From Methanospirillum stamsii (GTDB lineage Archaea > Halobacteriota > Methanomicrobia > Methanomicrobiales > Methanospirillaceae), in NCBI RefSeq assembly GCF_046244385.1, contig NZ_CP176366.1, positions 2,728,001-2,792,000 of the forward strand: a stretch of DNA of 64,000 nucleotides, given 5' to 3'. The number at the start of each line of letters is the position of its first letter. The first letter of the stretch is position 1. A program made the position numbers and the translations under genes. The notes beneath the pieces were generated by a model. That model made no database searches. It had not been told where the DNA came from and saw only the letters and a program-made list of their open reading frames with translations. Shown here piece by piece: positions 53,512-63,623 of the stretch.

Positions 53512-53600
53512 CAAGGGTGGGGGTGCTCCGCCCCCCTCCCTTGAACCCAACCCCCAGGCAATGATAGGCTCGGTGGGATGGGCGAGCATCCCACCTTCGC
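53512..53600. other. GC-rich hairpins in the ISL3 left end
   Basis: Two stems within otherwise AT-rich DNA: GGGGG-TGCTCCG-CCCCC near 53520-53536, and GTGGGATG / CATCCCAC near 53574-53594 with a six-base loop. They lie between the left terminus and the transposase ATG at 53647 and may insulate the transposase gene from outside transcription. Confidence 0.5.
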
Positions 53601-53880
53601 GAGAGATTAAGTTAAACAGATTTACAATAAAGATAAAAATAACTTTATGACGGGATATCCTCTAGAAAAAGATGCCATTCAATTGGTTCTAGGATTGAAA
53701 GAACCTTGGTCTGTAACACAAGTTTCCTTTTCAGATACTGAAAAAAGACTCGATATTTATATTGATTTTCAACGAGGAGCAAAATTCCCTTGTCCGTCCT
53801 GTGGAACAGAGTTATGCGATGTACACGATACAATAGATAAAGAATGGCGTCATCTCGATTTTTTTCAATATCCCTCCTAT

Positions 53881-55573
53881 CTCTACAATGTCATGTTTAA
53901 ATGGTTAGTTATCTTGATCCTCTCCAATTTTGATCAATATTTTGAAAAACATATGATGTTCATACAAAACGACTAGTGGAAATAATCATATGCAAATAAT
54001 GATGTTTAAGACAACGATAAATACCATAAAAACGAAAAATAACACGAAGCCGAGAGCTATCTTTTAAGTTGGCGCACAAATCTCGGTTTCAACTTTTATT
54101 CGATAATTGGCCGCCCTTTTCGTTTCATCTTAGATCTTCGTGAATTTTTTCGGTTATTTTTATTTTTGACAGTCACCTCAGCAACCGTAGATGACGTCTT
54201 CTCTTTCAGAGGCATCCAAATTAAAAAAAAACGGGCGACGTCTTGAGGTGTAATGTCTTTAAATTCAGGAAGAAGGTGCTTTTGCTCCCTCAATATCCAA
54301 AGCATCGCAAGGAGAACTAATGCTACATGATGATGCCATGCCTTCCAGTTTCGGACTTGATAATCAGCCATTCCAGCGAGAGCTATTGAATCTTGAAAGG
54401 TTCGTTCTACCCAATACCTCTCACTTTGCATCTTTACCAAACGATCCCAGGAATTAATGTGATTTCCATTACAGAGAGAGTACTTAACTTTAGGTTCTTC
54501 GAGTTCTTTTCGAATCAACAGCCATACGGGTAGAGGTTCCTGGATATCTTTGTCGATTCTCCAGACCTTCAGAGCGTAGAAATTTACTTCAAGAAAGCCA
54601 TTCATCGCCCTCCTGACTCGTAGAATTCTCCACCGCTTAATTTTTCTCATGATTTCATCTACCCTGATTGGAGTGGTATTTAGGACTTTTACTTGGCTAG
54701 GTGGTCTCCCTCGTGGGTTACACTTTAATGGAATCCCATATTCAGGTACCTCAAGAAAAACACGATCATCAGAGCCGATATCTGCAACATAAGTCACACC
54801 TAACGCTTCTAATAGGGTTAGTAACCAGGGTTGACTTCCATAAAATCCATCCATGTTTACATGACTGAATGGGATTTTAGAACGAAGTGCATCAACTATC
54901 AATTCGTATGATAACTCAGCTTTAGTTTTAAACGTTCGATGTTCAATAGGTATTCCTGCAGAGTCACATCTCTTTGAATTAGAAGTCCAACTTTTAGGCA
55001 GGTATAATCGATAATCAAGTAATAATCGGCTCCCATTTTTGACGTATGCCATAAATACGCCCACCTGACAGTTTTCAACTTTACCCAGATTACCACAATA
55101 TTGGCGTTGAACTCCTACTGAATGCTCACCAGATTTAGGATTTGCGCATTCATCGATGACTAAAGCGCCATTTTTTCCAATAAGTCGCCAACCAATATTC
55201 CGAATCCATTCTACAAGAGAACGGTGATCCCAAGTAGATTGGGCCATAAAATGGCTGAATACTTGGTTGTTAAAATCACTACAATTTTGTGATATCGCTG
55301 TCAAATGACGGCGTCCAGGGCTTGTTAGGAGCCCTTTCATATAATCGATCGCTATTAAAAACCCATTGTGCGTTTTTGTCGAAAAACAGTCCTGAAGGGA
55401 CGCCTGATTAAAGAATGCATTTACATGTGAGATTTGATGTTCTATCGCGATTCTGAGTCGTGCGACCTCATTCTTGAATGCAAAGTTAGCACAGCCAATA
55501 TATTGTAATTACTTATATAAAGATCAAACGATATAATTCACAAAACTCTCGGTTCGAACTTGACATTGTAGAG
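53881..55573 (-). mobile_element. IS701-type insertion sequence nested in the ISL3 element
   Basis: A 1693-bp element with perfect 13-bp terminal inverted repeats CTCTACAATGTCA / TGACATTGTAGAG. A 4-bp target duplication CTAT stands at 53877-53880 and 55574-55577. It carries one leftward transposase gene. Short CTAT-type duplications fit the IS701 family. Confidence 0.9.
54096..55340 (-). CDS. IS701-family DDE transposase
   Basis: A 414-residue transposase. The first aspartate is in NGALVIDECANPKSGEHSVG, the second in VNMDGFYGSQPWL, and the glutamate in SERYWVERTFQDSIALAGM. Family members start further upstream, and this frame stays open to 55508 with plausible transposase sequence (QASLQDCFSTKTHNGFLIAI) ahead of the first ATG, but has no ATG, GTG or TTG there. 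The true start may be a rare codon, or the N-terminus is damaged. Confidence 0.85.
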   Translation of the reverse strand: MKGLLTSPGRRHLTAISQNCSDFNNQVFSHFMAQSTWDHRSLVEWIRNIGWRLIGKNGALVIDECANPKSGEHSVGVQRQYCGNLGKVENCQVGVFMAYVKNGSRLLLDYRLYLPKSWTSNSKRCDSAGIPIEHRTFKTKAELSYELIVDALRSKIPFSHVNMDGFYGSQPWLLTLLEALGVTYVADIGSDDRVFLEVPEYGIPLKCNPRGRPPSQVKVLNTTPIRVDEIMRKIKRWRILRVRRAMNGFLEVNFYALKVWRIDKDIQEPLPVWLLIRKELEEPKVKYSLCNGNHINSWDRLVKMQSERYWVERTFQDSIALAGMADYQVRNWKAWHHHVALVLLAMLWILREQKHLLPEFKDITPQDVARFFLIWMPLKEKTSSTVAEVTVKNKNNRKNSRRSKMKRKGRPIIE

Positions 55574-56697
55574 CTATATTCATGCAAGAGTCCCAAGGAT
55601 ATACTGTGATCAATGTAAAGTCATTATGATCGATGTTCCATGGTCGAGAAAAATGAGCTCATTTACAAGTCTTTTTGAACATATGGTTGTATTAATGGCT
55701 CAATCTATGCAAATCAGCAAAGTGGCTGAGTTGGTCCATGAACATGATACACGAATCTGGAGGATAATCAAACATTATGTTAAAAAAGCATTGAAAAAGG
55801 AAGATTATTCTAATGTAACTGCAGTATGTGTTGATGAAACTTCTGAAAGAAAAGGTCACAATTATATTACGATTTTCGCTGACAAGAAGACTGGGAAAGT
55901 TCTTTTTGTGACGAGAGGAAAAGATTCAAGCACTATTGGGAGGTTTTTTACTGAATTATTATGTCATCATGGAAACCCTTGGAAAATTGAACAAGTATCT
56001 TGCGATATGTCTCCAGCATTTATTTCCGGAATATCAGAGTATTTAGTCAATGCGAATATAATTTTTGACAAATTTCATGTGATGCAGTTAGTCAATAAAG
56101 CAATTGATGAGGTAAGAAGAGTAGAGCAAAAAGAGAATTCAATCCTTAAAAAAACTCGATATATTTGGTTAAAATCAATAAATAGACTAACAGAAAAGCA
56201 AAGTCAGGCTCTATGTTCATTACGTTCTTTGAATCTTAAAACAGCAAGAGCATACCAAATGAAATTGAACTTTCAGGAAATTTGGAAAATTCAAGATCGG
56301 GATGAAGCACATCTTTACCTCAAGAAATGGTACTTTTGGTTAACTCACTCTAGGCTTGACCCTATGATCTCACTGGCTAAAACCATTCGAAACCACTGGG
56401 AAGGGATATTGAATTATTTTGAGTGTCGGTTTACAAATGCACTGATGGAAGGACTAAATAGTGTCGTTCAATCGTTGAAAAGAAGTGCAAGAGGGTATAA
56501 AAATACTGATAATTTCATCACTATGATCTATTTACGCTGTGGGAAACTCAATTTTGACTTACCCACTTGAAATAGCGAAGAGGCTTCCTTTTCTCAGGAA
56601 TAAAAAATAAATCTCCTCATTCTTCTATTTAGTTCATATATGCCTTCCTACTACCGATATACAGGCTCATTTATACAAGTATGAACAAACGACAAAT

Positions 56698-57219
56698 ATG
56701 AATCCGTACATGCGGTCCGGAGTATTATCTCTCATTCTTTTGTTTTTTTTAACTGGGATGGGTATGGCCTTGGAATTACCCGCAGATATATTTTACATTC
56801 AGGGCGGGGCAAGTACCATTACTGAAGAATCAACTGGAACATATGAGGTCATTGTTCAGGATATTGTTCCGTATCTTCATATCACTGATAGGTCTCAGGG
56901 GACGAGCTCATTGACGAATATTGAAAAATTGGAAACTCTTCCATATTCCATGAATGGCGTCCTGATGTTCTCCGGAGAGGATAATGAAAGTTCTCTCATG
57001 GCTGAAGTTTCAAATGTATCGGTCTCTGACGGAAACAAGACTCTCAAATTTCTGGCAAAACCCCTCGATTTTTACGACGGGGATGTGCTCAAACCTTTTG
57101 CTCATGATACTGATGCATTCATTATTGATGAGGCAGTGAAAAGCAGGATCATAGGTATTTATCTTGAAATTTTCAATCATCCACCTCAAAATGCACATTA
57201 TCCAATATTTAATTTATAA
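56698..57219 (+). CDS. Secreted protein, function unknown
   Basis: A 173-residue protein with a signal peptide (MNPYMRSGVLSLILLFFLTG, cleavage after MGMA or ALE). The mature part is beta-rich without recognised motifs. It lies between the ISL3 element and hsdR, on the same strand as hsdR. Confidence 0.6.
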   Translation: MNPYMRSGVLSLILLFFLTGMGMALELPADIFYIQGGASTITEESTGTYEVIVQDIVPYLHITDRSQGTSSLTNIEKLETLPYSMNGVLMFSGEDNESSLMAEVSNVSVSDGNKTLKFLAKPLDFYDGDVLKPFAHDTDAFIIDEAVKSRIIGIYLEIFNHPPQNAHYPIFNL

Positions 57220-57363
57220 GTGGATTCTATTATCTTTTTTTCATAACAAAATACTAAAAAGCACTCTTTTCGGAGACAACAGATAATATTGCTAATGCAT
57301 TAATCTCAATATATCAGTATAGTAAAAATTTTTCGGGTAATTTAGGCTCAAGTTCCCAAAGGA

Positions 57364-59763
57364 ATGAAAACCGGTATATTTAGGTTCACAAAAACCGAAT
57401 TTAGATACTCATTTGTAGATGGTACCGTGACTGCAATAGATAAAAAATCCCTTTCTGAACGGGACATCTGTTCTAAATACATCACTCCGGCCATTGAACG
57501 GGCCGGATGGCATCTTCTTACCCAGGTCCGGGAAGAGGTGAATATCACGAAAGGAAGAGTGATAGTTACTACCGGCACAAAGCCGAAACGAGCGGAACCT
57601 CGTTTTGCTGATTATATCCTTTATTATAAACCGAATATTCCGGTTGCAGTCATTGAAGCGAAGGATAATAATCACAGTGTGGGGGCCGGAATGCAGCAGG
57701 CTCTTGGATATGCAGAGCTGATTGATGTCCCGTTTGTATTCAGTTCAAACGGTGATGCTTTTCTTTTTCATGATAAGACCGGTCAGAGCAGTGTCATTGA
57801 ACAGGAGTTATCCCTTGATGCATTCCCCTCTCCTGAAGTTCTCTGGAATAGTTATTGCGTCTTGAAAGGGATCAATTCTGAAACGTCAAAGATAGTAACC
57901 CAGGATTATTTTGATGATGGGTCCGGAAAGACTCCACGGTATTATCAGATTATTGCAATCAACCGGACGATGGAAGCCATTGCAAAAGGACAACGACGAA
58001 TTCTCCTGGTGATGGCCACCGGGACCGGGAAGACGTATACGGCGTTTCAGATAATATGGAGGCTCTGGAAGGCCGGGTCTGCGAAACGAATCCTCTTTCT
58101 TGCTGATCGGAATATTCTCGTAGATCAGACAAAGACCAACGATTTTAAGCCGTTTGGTAAGGCGATGACTAAGATCACGAACCGGAAGATAGACAAGAGT
58201 TATGAGATTTATCTCTCCCTCTATCAGGCGATTACCGGAACGGAGGATATCCAGAATATCTACAAGGAGTTCTCACCGGATTTCTTTGATCTGGTTGTCA
58301 TTGACGAATGTCACCGGGGCAGTGCTGCTGAAGATGCTGCATGGCGGGATATCCTGACCTATTTCAACTCAGCGATTCATATTGGTCTGACTGCAACCCC
58401 GAAAGAGACGGAATATGTCAGCAATACGAACTATTTCGGAGAGCCAATCTACACCTACTCACTCAAGCAGGGGATTGAGGACGGGTTTCTTGCTCCATAT
58501 CGGGTCATCCGGATTGATCTGGACAAGGACCTTGCCGGGTGGAGACCGGAGAAAGGGAAACGGGATCTCTATGGTCAGGAGATAGAGGACCGGATATATT
58601 ATCAGAAGGACTTTGATAATAATCTGGTCCTGACAAAACGAACCGAACTTGTGGCAAAGAAGGTATCTGACTACCTGAAAAAGACCGATCCGTATGATAA
58701 GACCATCATATTCTGTGAGAATATCGATCATGCTGAACGGATGCGACAAAGTCTGGTTAATGAGAATTCGCAGGAGGTCTTGAAGTCAGAGCGTTACGTG
58801 GTCCGGATTACCGGTGACTCTCCGGAAGGAAAAGCAGAACTTGATAATTTTATCATGCCTGACAGCAGGTATCCGGTGATTGCTACAACAAGTAAACTGA
58901 TGTCAACCGGTGTGGATGCCCAGACCTGTAAGGTTATCGTTCTTGACAAGAGTATTGAGTCGATGATAGAGTTTAAGCAGATCATTGGACGAGGTACCCG
59001 GATTAACGAAGAGTATAACAAATATTTCTTCACCATCATTGATTTTCGCAAAGCCACCGAACGGTTTGCTGATCCTGAGTTTGACGGTGATCCCATTCAG
59101 GATCCGGATTTTGATCCCAGAACTGGATCAGGAGGTACTGGAGGAGGAGAACCGCCTCATCCACCTCCTGATCCGCCAGAGCCATCTAATTCACGGAAAT
59201 ATGTAGTGAAAGATGTTGAGGTGTCAGTCGTTGCTGAGCGGGTTCAGTATTACGGGCCTGATGGCCGGCTGATTACCGAGTCCCTGAAGGATTACACCCG
59301 GAAAAACGTCATCAAATCCTATGCAACACTTGATGACTTTCTTACCCAGTGGACTGCTTCTGAACGGAAGACCGCCATCATTGAAGAGTTACAGCAGCAC
59401 GGAGTTCTCTTTGATGCACTTGCAGAGGAGGTCGGGAGGGATCTGGATCCCTTTGATCTTATCTGTCATGTGGCCTATGGTCAGCCAAAGATGACAAGGA
59501 GACAGCGGGCCGACCGGGTGAAGAAAGCGAAGTATTTTGCAGAGTTCGGGGATCAGGCCAGGGCGGTTCTTATCTCCCTCCTTGACAAGTATGCGGATGA
59601 AGGGGTTGAGAACCTTGAGAGTATTGATGTGCTCAAGGTTGATCCCTTCCCCTCTTTTGGAACTCCTATTGAGATAGTGAAAGGCATTTTTGGCAGTAAG
59701 TCAAATTATCTCGCCACATTACATCGGATTGAGCAGTGCCTCTATAATCCTGCTTCCTGTTAG
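57364..59763 (+). CDS. hsdR: Type I restriction enzyme, R subunit
   Basis: A 799-residue translocase-nuclease subunit. The N-terminal nuclease domain has RFADYILYYKPNIPVAVIEA (the D...ExK pattern, with AVIEAKDNNHS). The helicase motor follows: P-loop MATGTGKTYTAFQ, DEAH-type DECHRGS, motif III GLTATPKET, and motif VI QIIGRGTRIN. A proline-rich hinge (about 600-620) precedes the C-terminal domain. Length fits EcoEI-type HsdR. It starts ATG 57364; hsdM follows after seven bases. A partial copy of its 5' end lies at 52160. Confidence 0.93.
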   Translation: MKTGIFRFTKTEFRYSFVDGTVTAIDKKSLSERDICSKYITPAIERAGWHLLTQVREEVNITKGRVIVTTGTKPKRAEPRFADYILYYKPNIPVAVIEAKDNNHSVGAGMQQALGYAELIDVPFVFSSNGDAFLFHDKTGQSSVIEQELSLDAFPSPEVLWNSYCVLKGINSETSKIVTQDYFDDGSGKTPRYYQIIAINRTMEAIAKGQRRILLVMATGTGKTYTAFQIIWRLWKAGSAKRILFLADRNILVDQTKTNDFKPFGKAMTKITNRKIDKSYEIYLSLYQAITGTEDIQNIYKEFSPDFFDLVVIDECHRGSAAEDAAWRDILTYFNSAIHIGLTATPKETEYVSNTNYFGEPIYTYSLKQGIEDGFLAPYRVIRIDLDKDLAGWRPEKGKRDLYGQEIEDRIYYQKDFDNNLVLTKRTELVAKKVSDYLKKTDPYDKTIIFCENIDHAERMRQSLVNENSQEVLKSERYVVRITGDSPEGKAELDNFIMPDSRYPVIATTSKLMSTGVDAQTCKVIVLDKSIESMIEFKQIIGRGTRINEEYNKYFFTIIDFRKATERFADPEFDGDPIQDPDFDPRTGSGGTGGGEPPHPPPDPPEPSNSRKYVVKDVEVSVVAERVQYYGPDGRLITESLKDYTRKNVIKSYATLDDFLTQWTASERKTAIIEELQQHGVLFDALAEEVGRDLDPFDLICHVAYGQPKMTRRQRADRVKKAKYFAEFGDQARAVLISLLDKYADEGVENLESIDVLKVDPFPSFGTPIEIVKGIFGSKSNYLATLHRIEQCLYNPASC

Positions 59764-59770
59764 GTGATTC

Positions 59771-61207
59771 ATGTCAATCAGCACGACGATTAAAGCAATA
59801 CAAGACATTATGCGAAAAGATTCCGGGGTTGACGGGGACGCTCAGAGACTCAGTCAACTTGGATGGATGCTCTTTTTGAAGATTTATGACTCACGGGAGG
59901 AGGAGTTTGAGCTCAATGATGAATATCACTCACCGATTCCGGAAGAGTACCGGTGGAGGAGCTGGGCTGCCGATGAAGAAGGGATGACCGGAGAGACACT
60001 GCTTTCTTTCATCGATACCGGTCTCTTTCCGGCTCTGAAGGAGATCCCCCCAACCACCGGTCCGGGAATTGTTGTGAAACGGGTGTTTGAAAACTCGTAC
60101 AACTATATGAAGAACGGGACGCTAATCCGGCAGGTCGTCAATAAACTAAACGAGATAGATTTCAATTCAAGCAAAGACCGGCATCTCTTCGGTGATATCT
60201 ACGAAAAACTCTTGAAAGACCTGCAAAGTGCCGGGAATGCCGGTGAGTTTTACACCCCTCGTGCAATCACCCAGTTCATGGTGGAGATGGTCGCTCCCCG
60301 GCTCGAAGAGAAAAAACTAGACCCTGCAAGCGGGACCGGGGGCTTTCTTGCCTCCATGCTTGACTTCATCCGCCGGGACCAGGTGAAGAATGTCGAGGAT
60401 GAGACAATTTTGCAACAGTCCATTCACGGCATCGAGAAGAAACCCCTTCCTCACCTGCTCTGCACGACCAACATGATCCTCCATGGGATTGATGTCCCGA
60501 CCAATATCCAGCTCGATAACGCCCTATCCCGCCCGCTTCGTGATTATGGCAGGAAGGATCAGGTTGATGTGATCGTTACAAATCCTCCCTTTGGCGGGAT
60601 GGAAGAGGATGGGATTGAGACGAATTTTCCATCCGGATTTCAGACCCGTGAGACTGCTGATCTGTTCCTGGTCCTTATCATGCATCTCCTCAAAGACGGA
60701 GGACGGGCGGCCATTGTTCTGCCGGACGGGACGCTCTTTGGTGAGGGTGTCAAGACCAGAATTAAAGAAAAACTCCTGACAGAGTGCAACCTGCATACGA
60801 TTGTCAGGCTCCCGAACGGGGTGTTCAATCCCTATACCGGGATTAAGACGAATCTGCTCTTCTTCACAAAGGGAGAGCCGACGAAAGAGGTTTGGTATTA
60901 TGAGCATCCCTATCCGGAAGGGTATAAGTCCTACTCAAAGACGAAACCGATTCGGATTGAGGAATTTGGTCCGGAGAAAGAGTGGTGGGATAACCGGGTC
61001 GAGAATGAGCATACCTGGCGGGTTTCGATAGATCAGATAAAAGAGTCCGGGTATAACCTTGATATCAAGAATCCTCATGTTGAGGATGAGGATCATGGTG
61101 ATCCAATTGAACTGCTTGCCCGGTACCAGAAGATAGTATCCGAGGTCATCGAGACCAGAGAAAAACTGAAACAGGAACTCGCCGCTTGTCTGGAGAGGAA
61201 TAATTGA
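59771..61207 (+). CDS. hsdM: Type I restriction-modification DNA methyltransferase, M subunit
   Basis: A 478-residue N6-adenine methyltransferase. The N-terminal helical domain (1-140) is followed by motif X (GEFYTPRAITQFMVEM), motif I DPASGTGGFLASML and motif IV VIVTNPPFGGMEEDG. With HsdS it methylates the recognition site; with HsdR it forms the restriction complex. Its stop overlaps the hsdS TTG start by four bases. Confidence 0.95.
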   Translation: MSISTTIKAIQDIMRKDSGVDGDAQRLSQLGWMLFLKIYDSREEEFELNDEYHSPIPEEYRWRSWAADEEGMTGETLLSFIDTGLFPALKEIPPTTGPGIVVKRVFENSYNYMKNGTLIRQVVNKLNEIDFNSSKDRHLFGDIYEKLLKDLQSAGNAGEFYTPRAITQFMVEMVAPRLEEKKLDPASGTGGFLASMLDFIRRDQVKNVEDETILQQSIHGIEKKPLPHLLCTTNMILHGIDVPTNIQLDNALSRPLRDYGRKDQVDVIVTNPPFGGMEEDGIETNFPSGFQTRETADLFLVLIMHLLKDGGRAAIVLPDGTLFGEGVKTRIKEKLLTECNLHTIVRLPNGVFNPYTGIKTNLLFFTKGEPTKEVWYYEHPYPEGYKSYSKTKPIRIEEFGPEKEWWDNRVENEHTWRVSIDQIKESGYNLDIKNPHVEDEDHGDPIELLARYQKIVSEVIETREKLKQELAACLERNN

Positions 61208-62940
61208 CCGAGGATATGACCGGGTTTCTCTTAGATCAGTTTGAGATCCTGGCAGATGCTCCGGGAGGGGTTCAACGGTTACGTGAATTAATATTGCAGC
61301 TGGCAGTGACCGGTAGGTTAGGGACCGGTGATGAGGGGGATGAATCAGCTGCTTTGCTCCTTAATAAAATTCAATCTGAAAAAGAAGTATTGTTATCCAA
61401 AAGAAAGATTAAGATAAAAGTAATATCTGAACTCCCTCAAATCATCAGTCTTAAATATTCAATTCCAAAGAATTGGCACTGGTATCGATTAGGGGATATT
61501 GTGTTCTTTCAGGAAGGTCCGGGTATAAGAAATTGGCAATTCCGTAAAGAAGGAGTAAAACTCCTCAATGTTGGTAATTTTGTTAATGGCCATTTAATTC
61601 TAGAAAATACAGACAAATATATATCAGAAGAAGAGTTTTATGAAAAATATCAACACTTCAAAATTGAAGAGGGAGATTTATTATTTGCAAGTTCAGGGGG
61701 CAGTTGGGGTAAAACTGCATGGTTTGTAGATCCCGGATACTTTGTAATTCTGAATACTAGTACAATTAGGTTAAATTTCTATTCAAAAACCTTTGAACCT
61801 CGATATCTTCAGTTGTTTATTCAGTGTGGTCATTTTAAACGACAGATGGAACTTCAATTGGTTGGTATGCAACCAAATTTTGGTTCAACTCATTTATCAA
61901 GAGTATATATCCCGCTACCACCAATTCCAGAACAAAAGCGAATAGTCGAGAAAGTCGATAGCCTCATGGCCCTGTTTGATGATCTGGAGGCCAAACAGAC
62001 CCAGAAACACTCATCTCTGGTCAAACTCGGAACTGGGTCGCTCAATTCCCTGCAGCAATCCACCACAGAGGATGAGTTGATCCGGTGGTGGGGGCACATC
62101 CAGATGAATTTCGGGCTGATTTTTGATTGTGTGGAGAATGTCAAGACTCTTCGACAAAGGATATTAGAACTTGCTGTCAGGGGAATGCTAGGAACAACAG
62201 ATGATAAGGATGAACCAGCATTATTGCTTATTAAAGCAATAAAGCAGATTCATTCAACAACATCAACAAATTCAAAAATAAATAGACACCTTGAATCAAA
62301 CAACCATTGTAATGACTATCCATTTTCTATACCTAATAATTGGACTTGGGTCAAATTTGGTGAATTAATCCATGATTTAAAGTACGGGACTTCACAAAAG
62401 TGTGATTATACAATTGAGGGAGTCCCTGTTCTAAGAATTCCAAATATTTCAGAGGGAACACTAAATTTCCAAGATTTGAAGTATGGGGTGCTTTCAGCAA
62501 AAGAAGTACTAGAGTACAAATTAGAAAAAGGAGATCTTCTGTTTATCCGCTCAAATGGAAGTGTGTCTTTAGTGGGTAGAGCGGCATTGGTACCGTACAA
62601 TCTTGATTCTTATGCTTATGCAGGATATTTAGTAAGGGCTAAGTTATACAAGCAACATCTCTCTCCTGAATTTATTCTTCAAGTGCTAAATTCTCAATTC
62701 ACGCGAGAACAGATTGAAATCCCCATTAGGACTACATCAGGGGTAAAAAATATAAATAGCAAAGAAATATCTCGAATATTATTACCTCTCCCCCCTCTAG
62801 CAGAACAACAACGTATTGTCAAGAAAGTCGATAACCTCATGGCTCTTTGTGATCACTTAGAACAACGCTTAGAACACCGATCACATAGTGCCATTTCACT
62901 CTCCAATGCTACCATTCAACAGATAATTGGAATAACATAG
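61204..62940 (+). CDS. hsdS: Type I restriction-modification specificity subunit
   Basis: A 578-residue HsdS with two target-recognition domains (about 90-250 and 375-535), each followed by a conserved helical spacer: PPIPEQKRIVEKVDSLMALF and PPLAEQQRIVKKVDNLMALC. The repeated element LRELILQLAVTGRLG / LRQRILELAVRGMLG precedes each domain, showing the internal duplication. It fixes the two halves of the DNA site recognised by the complex. Start TTG, coupled to hsdM; ATG 61216 is an alternative. Confidence 0.93.
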   Translation: MTEDMTGFLLDQFEILADAPGGVQRLRELILQLAVTGRLGTGDEGDESAALLLNKIQSEKEVLLSKRKIKIKVISELPQIISLKYSIPKNWHWYRLGDIVFFQEGPGIRNWQFRKEGVKLLNVGNFVNGHLILENTDKYISEEEFYEKYQHFKIEEGDLLFASSGGSWGKTAWFVDPGYFVILNTSTIRLNFYSKTFEPRYLQLFIQCGHFKRQMELQLVGMQPNFGSTHLSRVYIPLPPIPEQKRIVEKVDSLMALFDDLEAKQTQKHSSLVKLGTGSLNSLQQSTTEDELIRWWGHIQMNFGLIFDCVENVKTLRQRILELAVRGMLGTTDDKDEPALLLIKAIKQIHSTTSTNSKINRHLESNNHCNDYPFSIPNNWTWVKFGELIHDLKYGTSQKCDYTIEGVPVLRIPNISEGTLNFQDLKYGVLSAKEVLEYKLEKGDLLFIRSNGSVSLVGRAALVPYNLDSYAYAGYLVRAKLYKQHLSPEFILQVLNSQFTREQIEIPIRTTSGVKNINSKEISRILLPLPPLAEQQRIVKKVDNLMALCDHLEQRLEHRSHSAISLSNATIQQIIGIT

Positions 62941-63082
62941 ATCTCCAGTATTTCTCACAAAAATTATATCATTGATAAACCGGATCTTAAAAAAGGAGTA
63001 ACTCAAATCATTCCTGGATACGGTTTTTAATGAAAAGATCTTCATGTAAATAATTATTTCTTTTCTTTTCCAATATCTAACA

Positions 63083-63313
63083 ATGTCATCTGATGTCTTT
63101 ATCCCAATAGACGAGAATATTCAGGGGAGGCTTGATGCCTTAAAAGGACCTCAGGAAAATTATAATGAGGTTCTCATACGCCTTCTTACTGCATATGAAC
63201 TCAATACTCTTTCCGAAGAAGATAAACGAGATATTGAGCAATCTATCCGGGAGATCCGTGAAGGGAAATATTGTTCAATTGAAGATCTGATGAAAGAAGA
63301 AGGACTTCTCTGA
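63083..63313 (+). CDS. Antitoxin-like protein upstream of a broken RelE toxin
   Basis: A 76-residue protein: MSSDVFIPIDENIQGRLDAL, then a helix ending REIREGKYCSIEDLMKEEGL, the typical C-terminal end of RelB-type antitoxins (charged residues then EDLMKE). It starts 142 bases after hsdS and lies four bases before the RelE-like pseudogene. Intact while the toxin is broken. Confidence 0.75.
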   Translation: MSSDVFIPIDENIQGRLDALKGPQENYNEVLIRLLTAYELNTLSEEDKRDIEQSIREIREGKYCSIEDLMKEEGLL

Positions 63314-63317
63314 TATT

Positions 63318-63568
63318 GTGCCATACGAGATTATCATTCCTGATCATATTCAAAAAAACATCCAAAACCTCCAGACTGTTGATAGAAAACGATTACTTAA
63401 GAAAATTTTAAACTGAAAGATGATCCATTCAGATTTGTAATCCGTATGATTGATTCCCCATTTTATCGAATGAGAGTGGGAAAATTCAGGGTTATTGTTG
63501 ATATTGATAATCAGAGAGTATGTATTTGTATTGTGAAAGTTGGTGACCGAAGCACAGTCTATTCTTAA
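63318..63568 (+). pseudogene. RelE/ParE-type toxin, frameshifted
   Basis: The start GTG (63318) gives VPYEIIIPDHIQKNIQNLQ and RKRLLKKILN, then TGA. In the next frame the sequence resumes at KDDPFRFVIRMIDSPFYRMR and VGKFRVIVDIDNQRV, ending KVGDRSTVYS and stop. Adding one base before TGAAAGATG (to give AAC-CTG-AAA) restores a RelE-sized protein of about 83 residues. So the toxin was inactivated by a single-base deletion. Confidence 0.75.
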
Positions 63569-63623
63569 TCTTATGGGATAAGCAGTTAGTACATTGGGAA
63601 TTCCAGTATTGAGCCCAAAAATT

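Larger units (their letters stand above)
53647..56570 (+). pseudogene. ISL3-family transposase, split by the IS701-type insertion
   Basis: The N-terminal part (53647-53880) has the zinc ribbon FPCPSCGTELCDVHD and ends RHLDFFQYPSY. The C-terminal part resumes at 55578 with IHARVPRIYCDQCKV and then the DDE domain (VCVDETSERKGHNYITIFAD, VSCDMSPAFISG, and the final glutamate region ALMEGLNSVVQSLKRSARGY). Removing the 1693-bp element plus one CTAT copy restores one continuous frame of roughly 408 codons, reading PSY-IHAR. So the gene was intact before insertion. Confidence 0.9.
53463..56583 (+). mobile_element. ISL3-type insertion sequence, interrupted by an IS701-type element
   Basis: Ends are inverted repeats GGCTCATCGCTACTTTGAGTGG (left) against the right end read inward, CCTCTTCGCTATTTCAAGTGG. 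Direct repeats CTTCCTTTTC flank it at 53453-53462 and 56584-56593 (the terminal base assignment is uncertain by one). Without the nested element it is about 1.4 kb, normal for ISL3. The left end also has two strong GC hairpins ahead of the transposase gene. Confidence 0.85.
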
